Positions 23,804 to 33,000 of a DNA stretch of 64,000 bases are shown in pieces. The stretch's first letter is position 1. The number at the start of each line of letters is the position of its first letter. The translations under genes and the position numbers were made by a program. Below the pieces are notes generated by a model, which was not told where the DNA came from, did not search any database, and saw only the letters and a list, made by a program, of their open reading frames with translations. Source of the stretch: Bacteroidota bacterium. GTDB lineage: Bacteria > Bacteroidota > Ignavibacteria > UBA10030 > UBA6906. The stretch is taken from NCBI GenBank assembly GCA_019637975.1, contig JAHBUR010000002.1, positions 124,001 through 188,000 on the forward strand. The letters run 5' to 3'.

Positions 23804-24481
23804 CTAATCGGGACGTCCGTTCCGGTCGTTATCCTTGAAGCCTGCCGAGAACGAGGCCTTGATGGCATCATCAATTGTCTGTGCATTGCCCGGCACAGTC
23901 GGGTCGAGCGCCTGACCGTTGCGAACAAACCACGATTCCGGATCAACAACGAGCGTGACATTCACGATTTCATCATTCGTGACGGAAAGAGGCGTGGTAA
24001 GCCTGATTTCCTGACTTGCATTCTGCCGGGATTTGAATACGAAGGACTGTCCGTTATACGTGCCGCGCACAATGACTGAGTAGCGGAGTTGTCCGCTTTC
24101 GCCCTCACGAAATTCCTGGTCGGGAATCGGCTCGAAATCTTCGGGTTTGTGCAAGCGAAAGCGGATGCGGTCGTACTTTCCAACGGGCACGTTCGAGGCT
24201 GCGACTTGGTGAACCGGGCCGTTCAGATTCAATGTAACCGCAAACGGGCCCACCTTCACATCAACTCCATTGTCAGACGGGAATTGATGGAACTTGATGT
24301 TCTTCACAAGAATCTTTGCAGACTCAATGGTAAGTGCGCCGCCCGTTTTTTGGACAGAAGACGGGCTTGCTATACTGAGCGAGAAGTTCTCCCCGTCTGT
24401 CGGTGACGTAATACTCTCCTTGCTGCAACCTGTGAGCGTAACTGCCGCAAGCACGAGGGCTGAAACGATCTGCTTTTTCAT
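23804..24481 (-). CDS. lipoprotein with DUF4382-like domain
   Basis: On the reverse strand, start ATG 24481 is preceded by AAAGGAGCATCTC. The 225-residue product begins MKKQIVSALVLAAVTLTGCSKE, a lipoprotein signal with Cys at 19. The segment ALTIESAKILVKNIKFHQ... and VPVGKYDRIRFRLHKPEDFEP is typical of DUF4382-like beta-sandwich lipoproteins, in which a short 'v.i..i.vh' strand is followed by 'vpaGkY..irl.i'. It ends in a Asp/Asn/Arg-rich FKDNDRNGRPD tail. It is the only protein gene on the reverse strand in this part and is divergent from 24766. Confidence 0.7.
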   Translation of the reverse strand: MKKQIVSALVLAAVTLTGCSKESITSPTDGENFSLSIASPSSVQKTGGALTIESAKILVKNIKFHQFPSDNGVDVKVGPFAVTLNLNGPVHQVAASNVPVGKYDRIRFRLHKPEDFEPIPDQEFREGESGQLRYSVIVRGTYNGQSFVFKSRQNASQEIRLTTPLSVTNDEIVNVTLVVDPESWFVRNGQALDPTVPGNAQTIDDAIKASFSAGFKDNDRNGRPD

Positions 24482-24765
24482 GAGATGCTCCTTTGTGTTA
24501 TGTAATGATGGTTGATTTGGATTGGCTGTGCTCATCCTATGTCTAAAGTCATGCCAGCAGATACCTCTGAAAATGGCGCAGAATTGCAGGATTTGAGTGT
24601 TGAGAAATTCGACTGTGGGGCGGCGAAAGGACGTTCTCCATTGCCGCACACACTACGGCTGATGCGGTGCCGCCACATCAATGTTTTCTGTGGCTTTCGT
24701 ATCAGTGGTTTCGTATTCTGTCATAGTCAGGGTTCTACAACGAAACAATCCCGGAGGGTAGAACG

Positions 24766-26103
24766 ATGAAACCCGCGTACATTATTTTTCTCCTCGTATT
24801 CTTCATCCCATCCTTACACGCTCAGTCATGGCAATATATCGGTCCGGACTCCCTCTCCTGGAGAAGCGTTCGCCAGATGGATGTGTTGTTTTTGCCCGGG
24901 CAGATGCCACGAATCGGCGTTGGGACAAATAGGGGCGTCGCCGGACAACTGAACGGTATCTGGAAATACTTGCCCGACCGGCATCTGCGTCCGGTGTCGA
25001 ATGACGAATTCTACCGCTCGATGTATTTCGCCTCTTGGAATGATTCGCTTGCTTTTATAGGGGCTGATGTGATTGAGCTGGCGTTTGGTGAGCCGGGTTC
25101 GGGGCGCGGAACATTATTCAATGTGTATTCACAGCATTGGAATGTGTACATCGAGGGAGGGGGTTGGGTGGGACATACGCCGTCCCTCACGATTGCCATT
25201 TCGCCGCATGTTGCTGGCAAAGCCTACGAGTGGATTCTTTACATGAACCGAACCACGTCTGGCGGGCAAGAATGGGAGACTCTGTCGTTTGAATCCTATG
25301 GAAGTTTCTTTTTGGTGACTGATCAGAGACGGGATTCCGTGCTGTACGCAGGTTCCCGCCCGCCGGCTGGGATGGGTATCTATCGGAGTACGGATGACGG
25401 TTCGACGTGGAATCTTGTCAGATCGATGTCCTTTCCCTGGATTTATCCTCACACATACTCAGATTTTTACGCGCACGGCGATACGTTGATTCTGTCAACC
25501 AGTCTTTTCCCTAATTCGGCAGATTCGAGTTGTGGAATTTCCATCAGCACAGACTACGGAGTCTCGTGGAACCGCGTTCTCAGCAACACTAATGTCCAGA
25601 AGTTGATACGGGATTCGGTATCGCCGCAGCACTTCTACGCCGCAGCTCAAGGAGGAATCTACCGAAGTGCAACTTCGGGATTGAGCTGGCATCTGTACGC
25701 GGCGTCATTGCCTTCATCAAAACTTGTCGATATTCGAAAGCATCCTGCGGCTGATACGTTCTATGTTGCCTTCTCCGACTCAGGAGTGTACAAAGTATAT
25801 GATATCTCGACTTCTCTTCGGAGTAGCGGGGATGTGCCGCTTGAGTTTTCGCTCGGTCAAAACTATCCGAATCCGTTCAACCCTTCCACAACAATTATCT
25901 TCTCACTTCCACATGAAGCACACGTGAATCTTTCGCTTTTTGATCTTCTTGGTAGAACTCAAGCAGTTCTTGTGAACGGGAACAGAGAGGCGGGGATCCA
26001 CCGGATCAATGTCGACGGAAGCTTTCTCGCGAGCGGTGTGTACTTCTATCGCATGGTATCCGACGCCTTCGTGGCGACGAGGCGAATGATATTGCTGAAA
26101 TAG
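24766..26103 (+). CDS. secreted propeller-type protein with T9SS sorting domain
   Basis: A 445-residue protein after GGAGGGTAGAACG. Signal peptide MKPAYIIFLLVFFIPSLHAQ. The body (about 21-350) is a loosely conserved BNR-like propeller; only some blades keep the Asp-box (YRSTDDGSTW, ISTDYGVSW, YRSATSGLSW). Sorting domain from [18 protein letters not shown] to ATRRMILLK. Surface-exposed or secreted; role unknown. Transcribed divergently from the DUF4382-like lipoprotein. Confidence 0.82.
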   Translation: MKPAYIIFLLVFFIPSLHAQSWQYIGPDSLSWRSVRQMDVLFLPGQMPRIGVGTNRGVAGQLNGIWKYLPDRHLRPVSNDEFYRSMYFASWNDSLAFIGADVIELAFGEPGSGRGTLFNVYSQHWNVYIEGGGWVGHTPSLTIAISPHVAGKAYEWILYMNRTTSGGQEWETLSFESYGSFFLVTDQRRDSVLYAGSRPPAGMGIYRSTDDGSTWNLVRSMSFPWIYPHTYSDFYAHGDTLILSTSLFPNSADSSCGISISTDYGVSWNRVLSNTNVQKLIRDSVSPQHFYAAAQGGIYRSATSGLSWHLYAASLPSSKLVDIRKHPAADTFYVAFSDSGVYKVYDISTSLRSSGDVPLEFSLGQNYPNPFNPSTTIIFSLPHEAHVNLSLFDLLGRTQAVLVNGNREAGIHRINVDGSFLASGVYFYRMVSDAFVATRRMILLK

Positions 26104-26210
26104 CTCGCAGAGCGACAGGCCGGTATCGCTCAAGCCTTCCATCGTACAAGATTGAATGTTGACTCATCAGAGGGATGTTTGTACCTTTTGATACAAAATG
26201 GAGATTCCTG

Positions 26211-27692
26211 ATGAGGTATGCTGTTCTTTGTGTGTGCTTAGCTCTTGCAGTAGCCGGATGTACAGTCAACCACAACGAGGTCATCGTCGATCCTTCCTCG
26301 CTTCCAAGCGGCGAGTATTCGGCGACAATTCAACCGATCTTCGACCGCGAGTGTGGCGGGTCGAGTTGTCACGGCGGCGGGCCGAGAGGATTTGCGGCAG
26401 GACTCGATCTGACATCGTATGAGGGACTCATGCGTGGTTCACGTTTCGGGGCCGTCGTCATTTCAGGGATGCCGTACATGAGCCATCTTGTGCAGACGAT
26501 CAATCCCAACGATACTGTACTAAGTCCCGTCTCTTCCGTTCAAATGCCCGCAAGCCGGAATCCGCTCCCGCACAGCGATGTTCAGACGATTGTCCGTTGG
26601 ATCCGGAATGGGGCAAGAAATGACAGGGGTGAGTTCCCCTTTGCCGATCCCCGCCCCAGAGGTAAAGTCTTCTTCACAAGCCAGTTTGTTGACCTTTTAG
26701 GCGTGCTCGATCGGGAAACACACCTCGTTACCCGCTACGTTTCTGTCGGCAGAACGCTTCCGATAACGGGTGTGTTGGAAGCCCCTCACAACGTCGCGGT
26801 AGATGAGCAGGGAGTGTACTACTACGTGACGATGATTCAGAGCGGAAAGCTCAAGAAGTTCGAGGTTGCAACCAACCGGTTTGTGGGTGAGGCAAACGTT
26901 CCTGTGGCCCCGGCGCATATCGTCCTGACGTCGGATGGAGCGAAGGCATACGTAACAGATTTTGATGTGTCGCAGGCTTCGGTCGGGCAGGTGTACGTTG
27001 TTAATCCAGTCACGATGGCGGTGACGAAGGTAATCCGCGGCGGAACAACGATGAAATCCACGCATGCAGCCCGCCTTTCACACGACGAAAAGTACCTGTA
27101 CGTTGCAAGTAACGGGCGCGATATGTTCCACGTTATCAGCGTGGAACGGGATTCCGTTGTAGCCGATATCCCGATTGCGTCGGATGTGCCGCCGTTCGGC
27201 TCGAACGTACACAGACCCTACCAGATTGCCGTTCGCAACGACGACCAGTTCATTTATACAACGCTCAACGGAACAGGAAGAGTGAGCATTATCCGCAGAA
27301 CGGGGGATACATTTTCGTTGATTAGTGACACGATTCGAGTCGGAACAAATCCCCTTCAATGTGAAGTGACGAGAGATCAGCGATATCTGTACGTCTGCAA
27401 CCGGGGATCGGGCACCGTTTCTGTTATTGACGCACAGACGAACCAGTTCTTCACAACAATAGTCGATGTTGGCCCGCAACCTCACGGAATCGACATTTCC
27501 GAAGACAGCCGGACGGTGTATGTGACATGCGAGAATATCATAGCGTCAGAACCGCCTCATCATCCCGTTACAGGAAGCACGGCACCCGGATTCATAACAA
27601 TTATTGACGTGGGTCTGCAATCGGTTGTTAAGAGAGTAGAAGTCGGAGGATTTGCCGCCGGTGTTGCAGTCTATCCGGGGAAGGGGAATTGA
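26211..27692 (+). CDS. lipoprotein with cytochrome c-like domain and YVTN beta-propeller
   Basis: A 493-residue protein with start ATG 26211. Lipobox LAVAGC (Cys about 18). Residues about 35-145 resemble planctomycete-type cytochrome c domains (IQPIFDRECGGSSCHGGG...LVQTINPNDTVLSPVSSVQMP...TIVRWIRNGA). The haem motif is C48-x4-C53-H54 instead of CxxCH, with a possible distal Met in VQMP. Residues about 160-490 are a seven-blade YVTN/YncE-like propeller (LYVASNGRDMFHVISVE; LYVCNRGSGTVSVIDAQTNQF; VYVTCENII). It could transfer electrons at the outer membrane. Followed one base later by the next lipoprotein gene. Confidence 0.75.
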   Translation: MRYAVLCVCLALAVAGCTVNHNEVIVDPSSLPSGEYSATIQPIFDRECGGSSCHGGGPRGFAAGLDLTSYEGLMRGSRFGAVVISGMPYMSHLVQTINPNDTVLSPVSSVQMPASRNPLPHSDVQTIVRWIRNGARNDRGEFPFADPRPRGKVFFTSQFVDLLGVLDRETHLVTRYVSVGRTLPITGVLEAPHNVAVDEQGVYYYVTMIQSGKLKKFEVATNRFVGEANVPVAPAHIVLTSDGAKAYVTDFDVSQASVGQVYVVNPVTMAVTKVIRGGTTMKSTHAARLSHDEKYLYVASNGRDMFHVISVERDSVVADIPIASDVPPFGSNVHRPYQIAVRNDDQFIYTTLNGTGRVSIIRRTGDTFSLISDTIRVGTNPLQCEVTRDQRYLYVCNRGSGTVSVIDAQTNQFFTTIVDVGPQPHGIDISEDSRTVYVTCENIIASEPPHHPVTGSTAPGFITIIDVGLQSVVKRVEVGGFAAGVAVYPGKGN

Positions 27693-27693
27693 G

Positions 27694-28668
27694 ATGAAAA
27701 AGATTGCATTCTTTGCTGCGTGTTTGTTTGCTATTTCCTGCAACGAAACGAACCACGTCGTTGCCCCGTTTGTCGCACGTGTGTCGCTGACTGTGCAAAA
27801 CCTTCCGCCAGTTGAAAACGCCCACTATGCCTTGTGGGGAACATTCTACAACTTCAGCAAATCAAACGGAGGCGATGGCCCGCAACACGAGGGTGAATTC
27901 GAGTTGTTCGGGGAGTTTACCGTAATGCCCGACGGCAGCTTGCGAAACTGGAATACCGGCAACGTACTGTTCGCTGTGCCCGAAGGACGGGATCCGCAAC
28001 TATTGAAAGACATTGTTGTTACGATTCAAAGCGGCCACCATCATACACTTGCCAAAGCAAATGATGACGAGCCCGGCCCTGTTATCATGGGAGGGGCATT
28101 CTACGGAACGGAATCCCATGCCTACGCCGACCTGTCAATGTCGTATGCCGATGCTTTCAAATCCAATTTCTCTTTAGTGACGGGAAGGACCACCATCGTC
28201 TGCCCGACATCGCCGTTGGATTCCAACTCCGGAGTCTGGTTTGTAGAGCCGGGTCCGCCGTACACAGCAGGAATCAGAAGTCTTCCGGCATTGCCGTCCA
28301 GTTGGCGATACCAGGGTTGGGTAGTGCGTCCTGACATCGTTACGGGCATTTTCACGTATTGGTCGACAGGCAGGTTCTCCCGAGCCGACAGCGCTGATTT
28401 CGACGGTGCCGGGCCGAATAGCGGACTGGCACCGCCGCTGAATTTCCCCGGTCAGGACTTCGTGCAAGGCTCGACAGTCTTCACGAACCTTCGATCAGGC
28501 GAATACTCGTTCATGGTGACCATTGAGCCCGTGCCCGATAATTCGCATGATCCGTTTTTCCTGAAGCTTCTCACGTCGGGCGCAAATGCCCCTGTCGGGC
28601 GAACGTACACGATGCAGAATGTCATCGCCACGAGCGCGCCGACAGGAAGAGTCGTTATCATCAGATAA
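27694..28668 (+). CDS. putative lipoprotein, operonic with the cytochrome/propeller gene
   Basis: A 324-residue product with start ATG 27694, one base after the upstream stop and behind AAGGGGAATTG. Signal MKKIAFFAACLFAISCNE with lipobox AISC. The mature part starts with a beta domain of the type 'vsLTVQNLPPVENAHYALWGTF', which resembles anti-sigma-K factor-like or DUF4397-type domains. It also contains a His-rich turn (QSGHHHTLAKANDDEPG). Function unknown; the tight spacing suggests a partner of the propeller lipoprotein. Confidence 0.65.
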   Translation: MKKIAFFAACLFAISCNETNHVVAPFVARVSLTVQNLPPVENAHYALWGTFYNFSKSNGGDGPQHEGEFELFGEFTVMPDGSLRNWNTGNVLFAVPEGRDPQLLKDIVVTIQSGHHHTLAKANDDEPGPVIMGGAFYGTESHAYADLSMSYADAFKSNFSLVTGRTTIVCPTSPLDSNSGVWFVEPGPPYTAGIRSLPALPSSWRYQGWVVRPDIVTGIFTYWSTGRFSRADSADFDGAGPNSGLAPPLNFPGQDFVQGSTVFTNLRSGEYSFMVTIEPVPDNSHDPFFLKLLTSGANAPVGRTYTMQNVIATSAPTGRVVIIR

Positions 28669-29445
28669 ATGAATGCAGGTTGCACAATCTATATGAAGAA
28701 CATCTTGAGTTACGGATTCTTCCTTCAACGTCAGCACTTTCCCATTCATCACAAAGCAAAGATGCTCGTGGGGGCAGTCTTTGCAGCTTTTGTTATTGCG
28801 GCAAGGGCTAACGCCCAATTTGAGGGAGTGGTGGAAAGCAAGAATACATCAACGAATGAATTCGGCCAGCCTCATGAATTTGTGATGACGATGTGGATCA
28901 AGAAAGATATGGTGAAGATTGAAACCCGAAGCGAAACGTTCGGCTCGACGATGATCTATCGGACGGACAAGCGACGAATCTGGATGCTCAATGCCGATGA
29001 CAAGTCGTATTTTGAGATTTCACAAGATGAGAAGCCTCAGGAAATGATCGCACCAGGAGGCACAACGGCGAAGTATTCGATCAAGCGAACAGGCAAAACC
29101 AAAACAATAGCCGGATACAAGAGCGAGCAATTTATCATCAAACGTGAAACCGAGCAGACGGAATTGTGGGGGACGAAGAGTCTGAGCCAGCTCGTCACTA
29201 CTCTTTCGAAAGCGCTGGGTCAGGAGCACGCCGAGGCTACCGAAGGCGCTACCGCAGAAGTTATGAAAATGGGAATCTACCCTCTCGCGTCGGCCACGAA
29301 AATCGACGGCGTTCTGGCCGAATCGCAGGAAGTGACCAGAATTGAACAGAAGAAACTCGACCCGCTAATCTTTGAGTTGCCTGCCGGCTACAAGAAGCAG
29401 AAATCCGTTGAGTTTTTCGATCCGGCAGGAGGGGAGAAGAAATAG
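28669..29445 (+). CDS. DUF4412-like periplasmic protein
   Basis: Up to 258 residues. The ATG at 28669 abuts the upstream stop; ATGs at 28693 and 28762 are alternatives, and the last gives the neatest signal peptide (MLVGAVFAAFVIAARANAQ). The mature part (FEGVVESKNTSTNE...MTMWIKKDMVKIETRS...YRTDKRRIWMLNADDKSYFEI...TKTIAGYKSEQFIIK) follows the DUF4412 pattern: a LolA/LppX-like half-barrel suggested by repeated amphipathic strands. A role in envelope lipid or lipoprotein handling is only inferred. A strong terminator follows. Confidence 0.7.
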   Translation: MNAGCTIYMKNILSYGFFLQRQHFPIHHKAKMLVGAVFAAFVIAARANAQFEGVVESKNTSTNEFGQPHEFVMTMWIKKDMVKIETRSETFGSTMIYRTDKRRIWMLNADDKSYFEISQDEKPQEMIAPGGTTAKYSIKRTGKTKTIAGYKSEQFIIKRETEQTELWGTKSLSQLVTTLSKALGQEHAEATEGATAEVMKMGIYPLASATKIDGVLAESQEVTRIEQKKLDPLIFELPAGYKKQKSVEFFDPAGGEKK

Positions 29446-29446
29446 A

Positions 29447-29476
29447 AAAGGCTAACACGACTGTTAGCCTTTCTGT
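29447..29476 (+). terminator. Rho-independent terminator
   Basis: A perfect 11-bp stem AAAGGCTAACA / TGTTAGCCTTT with loop CGAC, then TCTGT. It starts two bases after the DUF4412-like stop and is the best terminator in the window. Confidence 0.85.
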
Positions 29477-29561
29477 ACCAAAGGAGGGACTCCCCGAACG
29501 CAGAGCGTTCGGGGTAAACGAACCTTTACCCCGACACAGTCGGGGCTCACCCGGTTTAGGC
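29475..29561 (-). pseudogene. tRNA-Leu 3' remnant interrupted by palindromic insert
   Basis: Read on the reverse strand, GCCTAAACCGGGTGAG (29561-29546) and GAGTCCCTCCTTTGGTAC (29492-29475) are identical to the variable arm and the T-arm/acceptor 3' end of the intact tRNA-Leu at 29902-29987. Between them lie 53 bases (29493-29545). The tRNA's own GGTTC is retained in the middle, flanked by hairpins (CCCCGAC/GTCGGGG; GGGGTAAA/TTTACCCC; CCGAACGC/GCGTTCGG). The stop codon of the GIY-YIG gene (29556-29558) lies inside the remnant. Confidence 0.8.
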
Positions 29562-29852
29562 TGTCTTTGATGCGATGACCTGTTCCAAAAACCTATGGCC
29601 GGGACCGCTTTTGAGGAACTGTTCTCTTCGTCTGGCTTCGGAACCTGATGGCACTTGTTCAGAGTAGACAAGTACAAAAGGGCGGCGGTGACGGGTTGAA
29701 AATGTTTTGCCGGAATTGTGCTCATTAATCCGCCGCTCGAAATCAGATGTCATGCCAATGTAGAGCTTATGGTCTTTGAGCGACCGAAGAACGTAAACCG
29801 TATATGAGGTACTTTTCTGCAGGTTGGTGGGGAATACTGATTCTTCATCCAC
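29556..29852 (-). CDS. GIY-YIG nuclease of the URI/UPF0213 type, downstream of tRNA-Leu
   Basis: A 98-residue protein with GTG start at 29852. Single catalytic domain: TSYTVYVLRSLKDHKLYIGMT (GIY-YIG as VYV-10-YIG), catalytic-type Arg in FERRINEHN, then TRHRRPFVLVYSEQVPSGSEARRREQFLKSGPGHRFLEQ with the family's Glu helix. Length is normal for stand-alone URI proteins. The last residues (KTA-stop) are encoded by sequence copied from the tRNA-Leu variable arm. Such nucleases nick DNA; here the placement between an intact tRNA and a tRNA remnant suggests a homing or insertion function. A second homologue stands next to tRNA-Ser at 60816. Confidence 0.85.
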   Translation of the reverse strand: MDEESVFPTNLQKSTSYTVYVLRSLKDHKLYIGMTSDFERRINEHNSGKTFSTRHRRPFVLVYSEQVPSGSEARRREQFLKSGPGHRFLEQVIASKTA

Positions 29853-29856
29853 GCCG

Positions 29857-29888
29857 AGGCCCGCCCCGATTTTGGTTCGGGCGGGCCT
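29857..29888 (-). terminator. terminator-like hairpin after tRNA-Leu
   Basis: AGGCCCGCCC-GA, loop ACCAAAA, TC-GGGGCGGGCCT on the reverse strand, 14 bases after the tRNA 3' end and 5 bases before the GIY-YIG start codon. No long T run follows, so it may equally be one of the palindromic repeats. Confidence 0.45.
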
Positions 29889-29901
29889 GTCGGAGCGTAC
29901 G

Positions 29902-29987
29902 TACCAAAGGAGGGACTCGAACCCTCACCCGGTTTAGGCCGGACTGGATTTTGAGTCCAGCGCGTCTACCAATTCCGCCACTTTGGC
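29902..29987 (-). tRNA. tRNA-Leu (anticodon CAA)
   Basis: An 86-base class II cloverleaf on the reverse strand: acceptor GCCAAAG/CTTTGGT, anticodon stem CTGGA/TCCAG around loop CTCAAAA (anticodon CAA, reads UUG), long variable arm GTCCGGCCTAAACCGGGT, T arm GAGGG-TTCGAGT-CCCTC. The 3' CCA is not encoded (discriminator A, then CGT). A sigma70-like promoter lies immediately upstream. Confidence 0.93.
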
Positions 29988-30001
29988 ATTGAGTTGAACA
30001 C

Positions 30002-30030
30002 AATATAAACTTTTCGGCCGGGAAAAACAA
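30002..30030 (-). promoter_or_regulatory. promoter of tRNA-Leu
   Basis: On the reverse strand TTGTTT (30030-30025), a 17-base spacer and TATATT (30007-30002), ending 14 bases before the tRNA 5' end. Confidence 0.65.
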
Positions 30031-30077
30031 TTTGCTCGCCTTTGCTACGAAACCCCTTTCATGTATATTTCTTCACG

Positions 30078-33000
30078 ATGAGCAAACGGTTTCTCATAAT
30101 TCCGGCGGCAATCTTCCTCGCTGCAGCATCGTTTGCTCAAGAGTTAGCTGTACCGGCACTTCCAACTGCTGTACACTCGTTTAATCTTACATCCAGTAAC
30201 AGAGATTCCGTCTTTCAGCTTCCACACCAGTTCATCACAACATTTGGCGACAGCGTTGTGCTGGATTCAGTCCGGACGCTTGTCAGAGATGTTGAGTATA
30301 GAATTGATTATCGATTCGGACGGATTACGTTCGATTCCACACTTGTCAACTCCCTTGAACCGGATTCTTCCTACACGATCACGGTGTATTACGGCTATTT
30401 GCCATTCCGATTTCAGGATTCGTACTACCGACGGAAGTTGGTTGTGCTGAAGGATTCTGTTGGAAGGGACACATTGCGGATTTCCCGACCGCGTTCGTCG
30501 TTCGGACTTGACGATATTTTCGGGCAGAATTTACAGAAAAGCGGGAGCATTGTGCGGGGATTTACGGTTGGCTCGAATCGTGATTTCTCGCTGAATAGCG
30601 GGCTCCGCCTTCAGCTCGCAGGCAAACTCACCGACGATATCGAAGTCGTGGCGGCCCTGACGGACGAGAACACGCCAATTCAGCCCGAAGGAACTACGCA
30701 AACGCTGCAGGAATTCGACAAAGTATTTGTTGAATTGCGAAGCACAGATGGATCTGCTACACTCGGAGATTTCAACCTCGAACTTGCCGGAACGGAATTC
30801 GCCCGCCTGAATCGGAAGCTGCAGGGTGCCAAGGTGGGTGCAAACTACCGCCTCGGATTTGCCGGAGGTACGTCACTTCTTACCGCCGCAACAACACGCG
30901 GCAAATTCAATACAAATCAATTTCAGGGACTTGAAGCGGTTCAGGGTCCGTACCGGTTGGTGGGAAAGAACAACGAACGGCAAATCATCATAATAGCCGG
31001 AACCGAGCGTGTGTACATCAACGGCGAGTTGCAAACCCGGGGGGAAACCAATGATTACACAATCGACTATTCCAACGGTGAAGTTACGTTCACCCCTCGC
31101 CGTCTCATCACTTCCGCCTCACGCATAACAATTGACTTTGAGTATTCCGACAGGCAGTTTTCCCGATCTCTTCTTGCCGGACAAAATTCATCCCGGTTCT
31201 TCAATGACAAGGCAACGTTCACATTCTCCTACCTGCGTGAAGCAGATGATCCTGATTCTCCGATTGACTTCTCGCTGACTGACAGTTCCCGCGCGATTCT
31301 TCAAGCCGCAGGTGATGATCAATCAAAGGCTGTTCTCAGCGGCGTTACACGGGTCGATTCCAACGGATACTATGTTCCTGACAGTACGCTCATCGGTGGC
31401 ACGCTGTATCATCATTTCAGATACGCACCAGGACGCGATGCGCAGTACGTGATAACCTTCTCTCGTGTCGGAGCAGGGCAGGGAGAATACGTCAGACAGT
31501 CAGTCGGTGTATTCGAATGGCGGGGTCCGGGACTTGGCGATTATGTTCCGGTCAGATTTCTTGCGTTGCCGACTTCGTCCCAAGTAATCGATTTTCAGCT
31601 TGACGTAGCGCCAACATCAGATTTGCGGGTCTCCGGGGAATACGGGGCAAGCAGCTATGATGCGAATCGGCTCTCGACTCTCGGCGACGGTGATAATGCG
31701 GGTCATGCCCTCAAAGTCGAAGCGGCATATACTCCAAAAGAGGTGACCATCGGCGGGGCAAACATTGGCTCGTTTGACATGAGGATTCGTGAACGGTATG
31801 TCAACAAAAGATTCGTTCCTGTTGACAGGGCAAACGATATTGAGTTCAACAGGAAATGGGGGATCGAATCTCTCACTCAATCCAATGAGGAGATTCAGGA
31901 AGGATCCTTTCGCTATGCTCCAACAAATGCCATTTCTGTCGGAACAGGGTACGGAAAGATCGTGAGGGGCGAAGCGTTGCGAACAGTTCGAAACGATGCC
32001 ACCTTTTCGATGAAGGGGGATTCGCTGCCGGCTGTTCACTATTTCTTCGAGAGTGTGCGGACACGGGAAACACCATCAGACAACTACAGTTCCTGGTTGA
32101 GACAAAACGGAAGTTTCGAGTACACGTGGAACGACATCATTCCCACATTTAAGTATGAGAATGAGAACAGGAAAATCAGGTACTTGTCAAAGGACTCGCT
32201 GAAAGCGGGGAGTTTTGCATTCAACGTGTTTGCGCCCGGCTTTCGTATACCGGATTTCTGGAAGATGTCTCTCTCGACCCAGCTTGAATGGCGGAATGAG
32301 GATGCGTTCAGTGCCGGCAGCCTGATTCGGGAATCGAGAGCATTTACACATTCGTATGCGTGGAAGCTGTCGGAATGGAACTCGCTCTCGTCTTCGCTCG
32401 ACGTGACATTCAGAAACAAGAAATACACTCCAACCTTTAAGTCGTTGGGAAACAAAGACATAAGTACCGTCCTCGTCCGCAACCAGAGCCGTTTCACGCC
32501 ATTCAACAGAGGAATCGAAACCGACCTCTTTTATGAAGTGGCAACCCAGCGCTCATCACGCCTTGAGCGGGTGTTCGTCAGGGTTGCGTTAGGCACAGGA
32601 AACTACAAGTATCTCGGTGATCTCAACAACAACGGCGTTGCGGATGAAAGCGAGTTTGTGCTCACACGATTCGATGGCGACTACATAGCCGTTACGGTCC
32701 CTTCCGACCAGCTCTATCCGGTCATTGATTTGAAGACAAGCGTCAGGCTTCGCATCACTCCCTCCCGACTCTTTTCATCTTCGGGAACAGTGTGGGGGGA
32801 TATCCTGAATGCTGTTACAAGTGAGACATACGTACGTGTTGAAGAAAAAAGCAGTGAACCCGATCTCAAGAAGATTTACCTGTTGCACTTCAGCAGATTC
32901 CAGTCCGATTCCACAATTGCGGGATCGACATATTTTACCGAGGATGTGAACTTCTTCGAAGGACGTCCCGAGTTTAATGCGCGTCTTCGATTCTCGCAAC

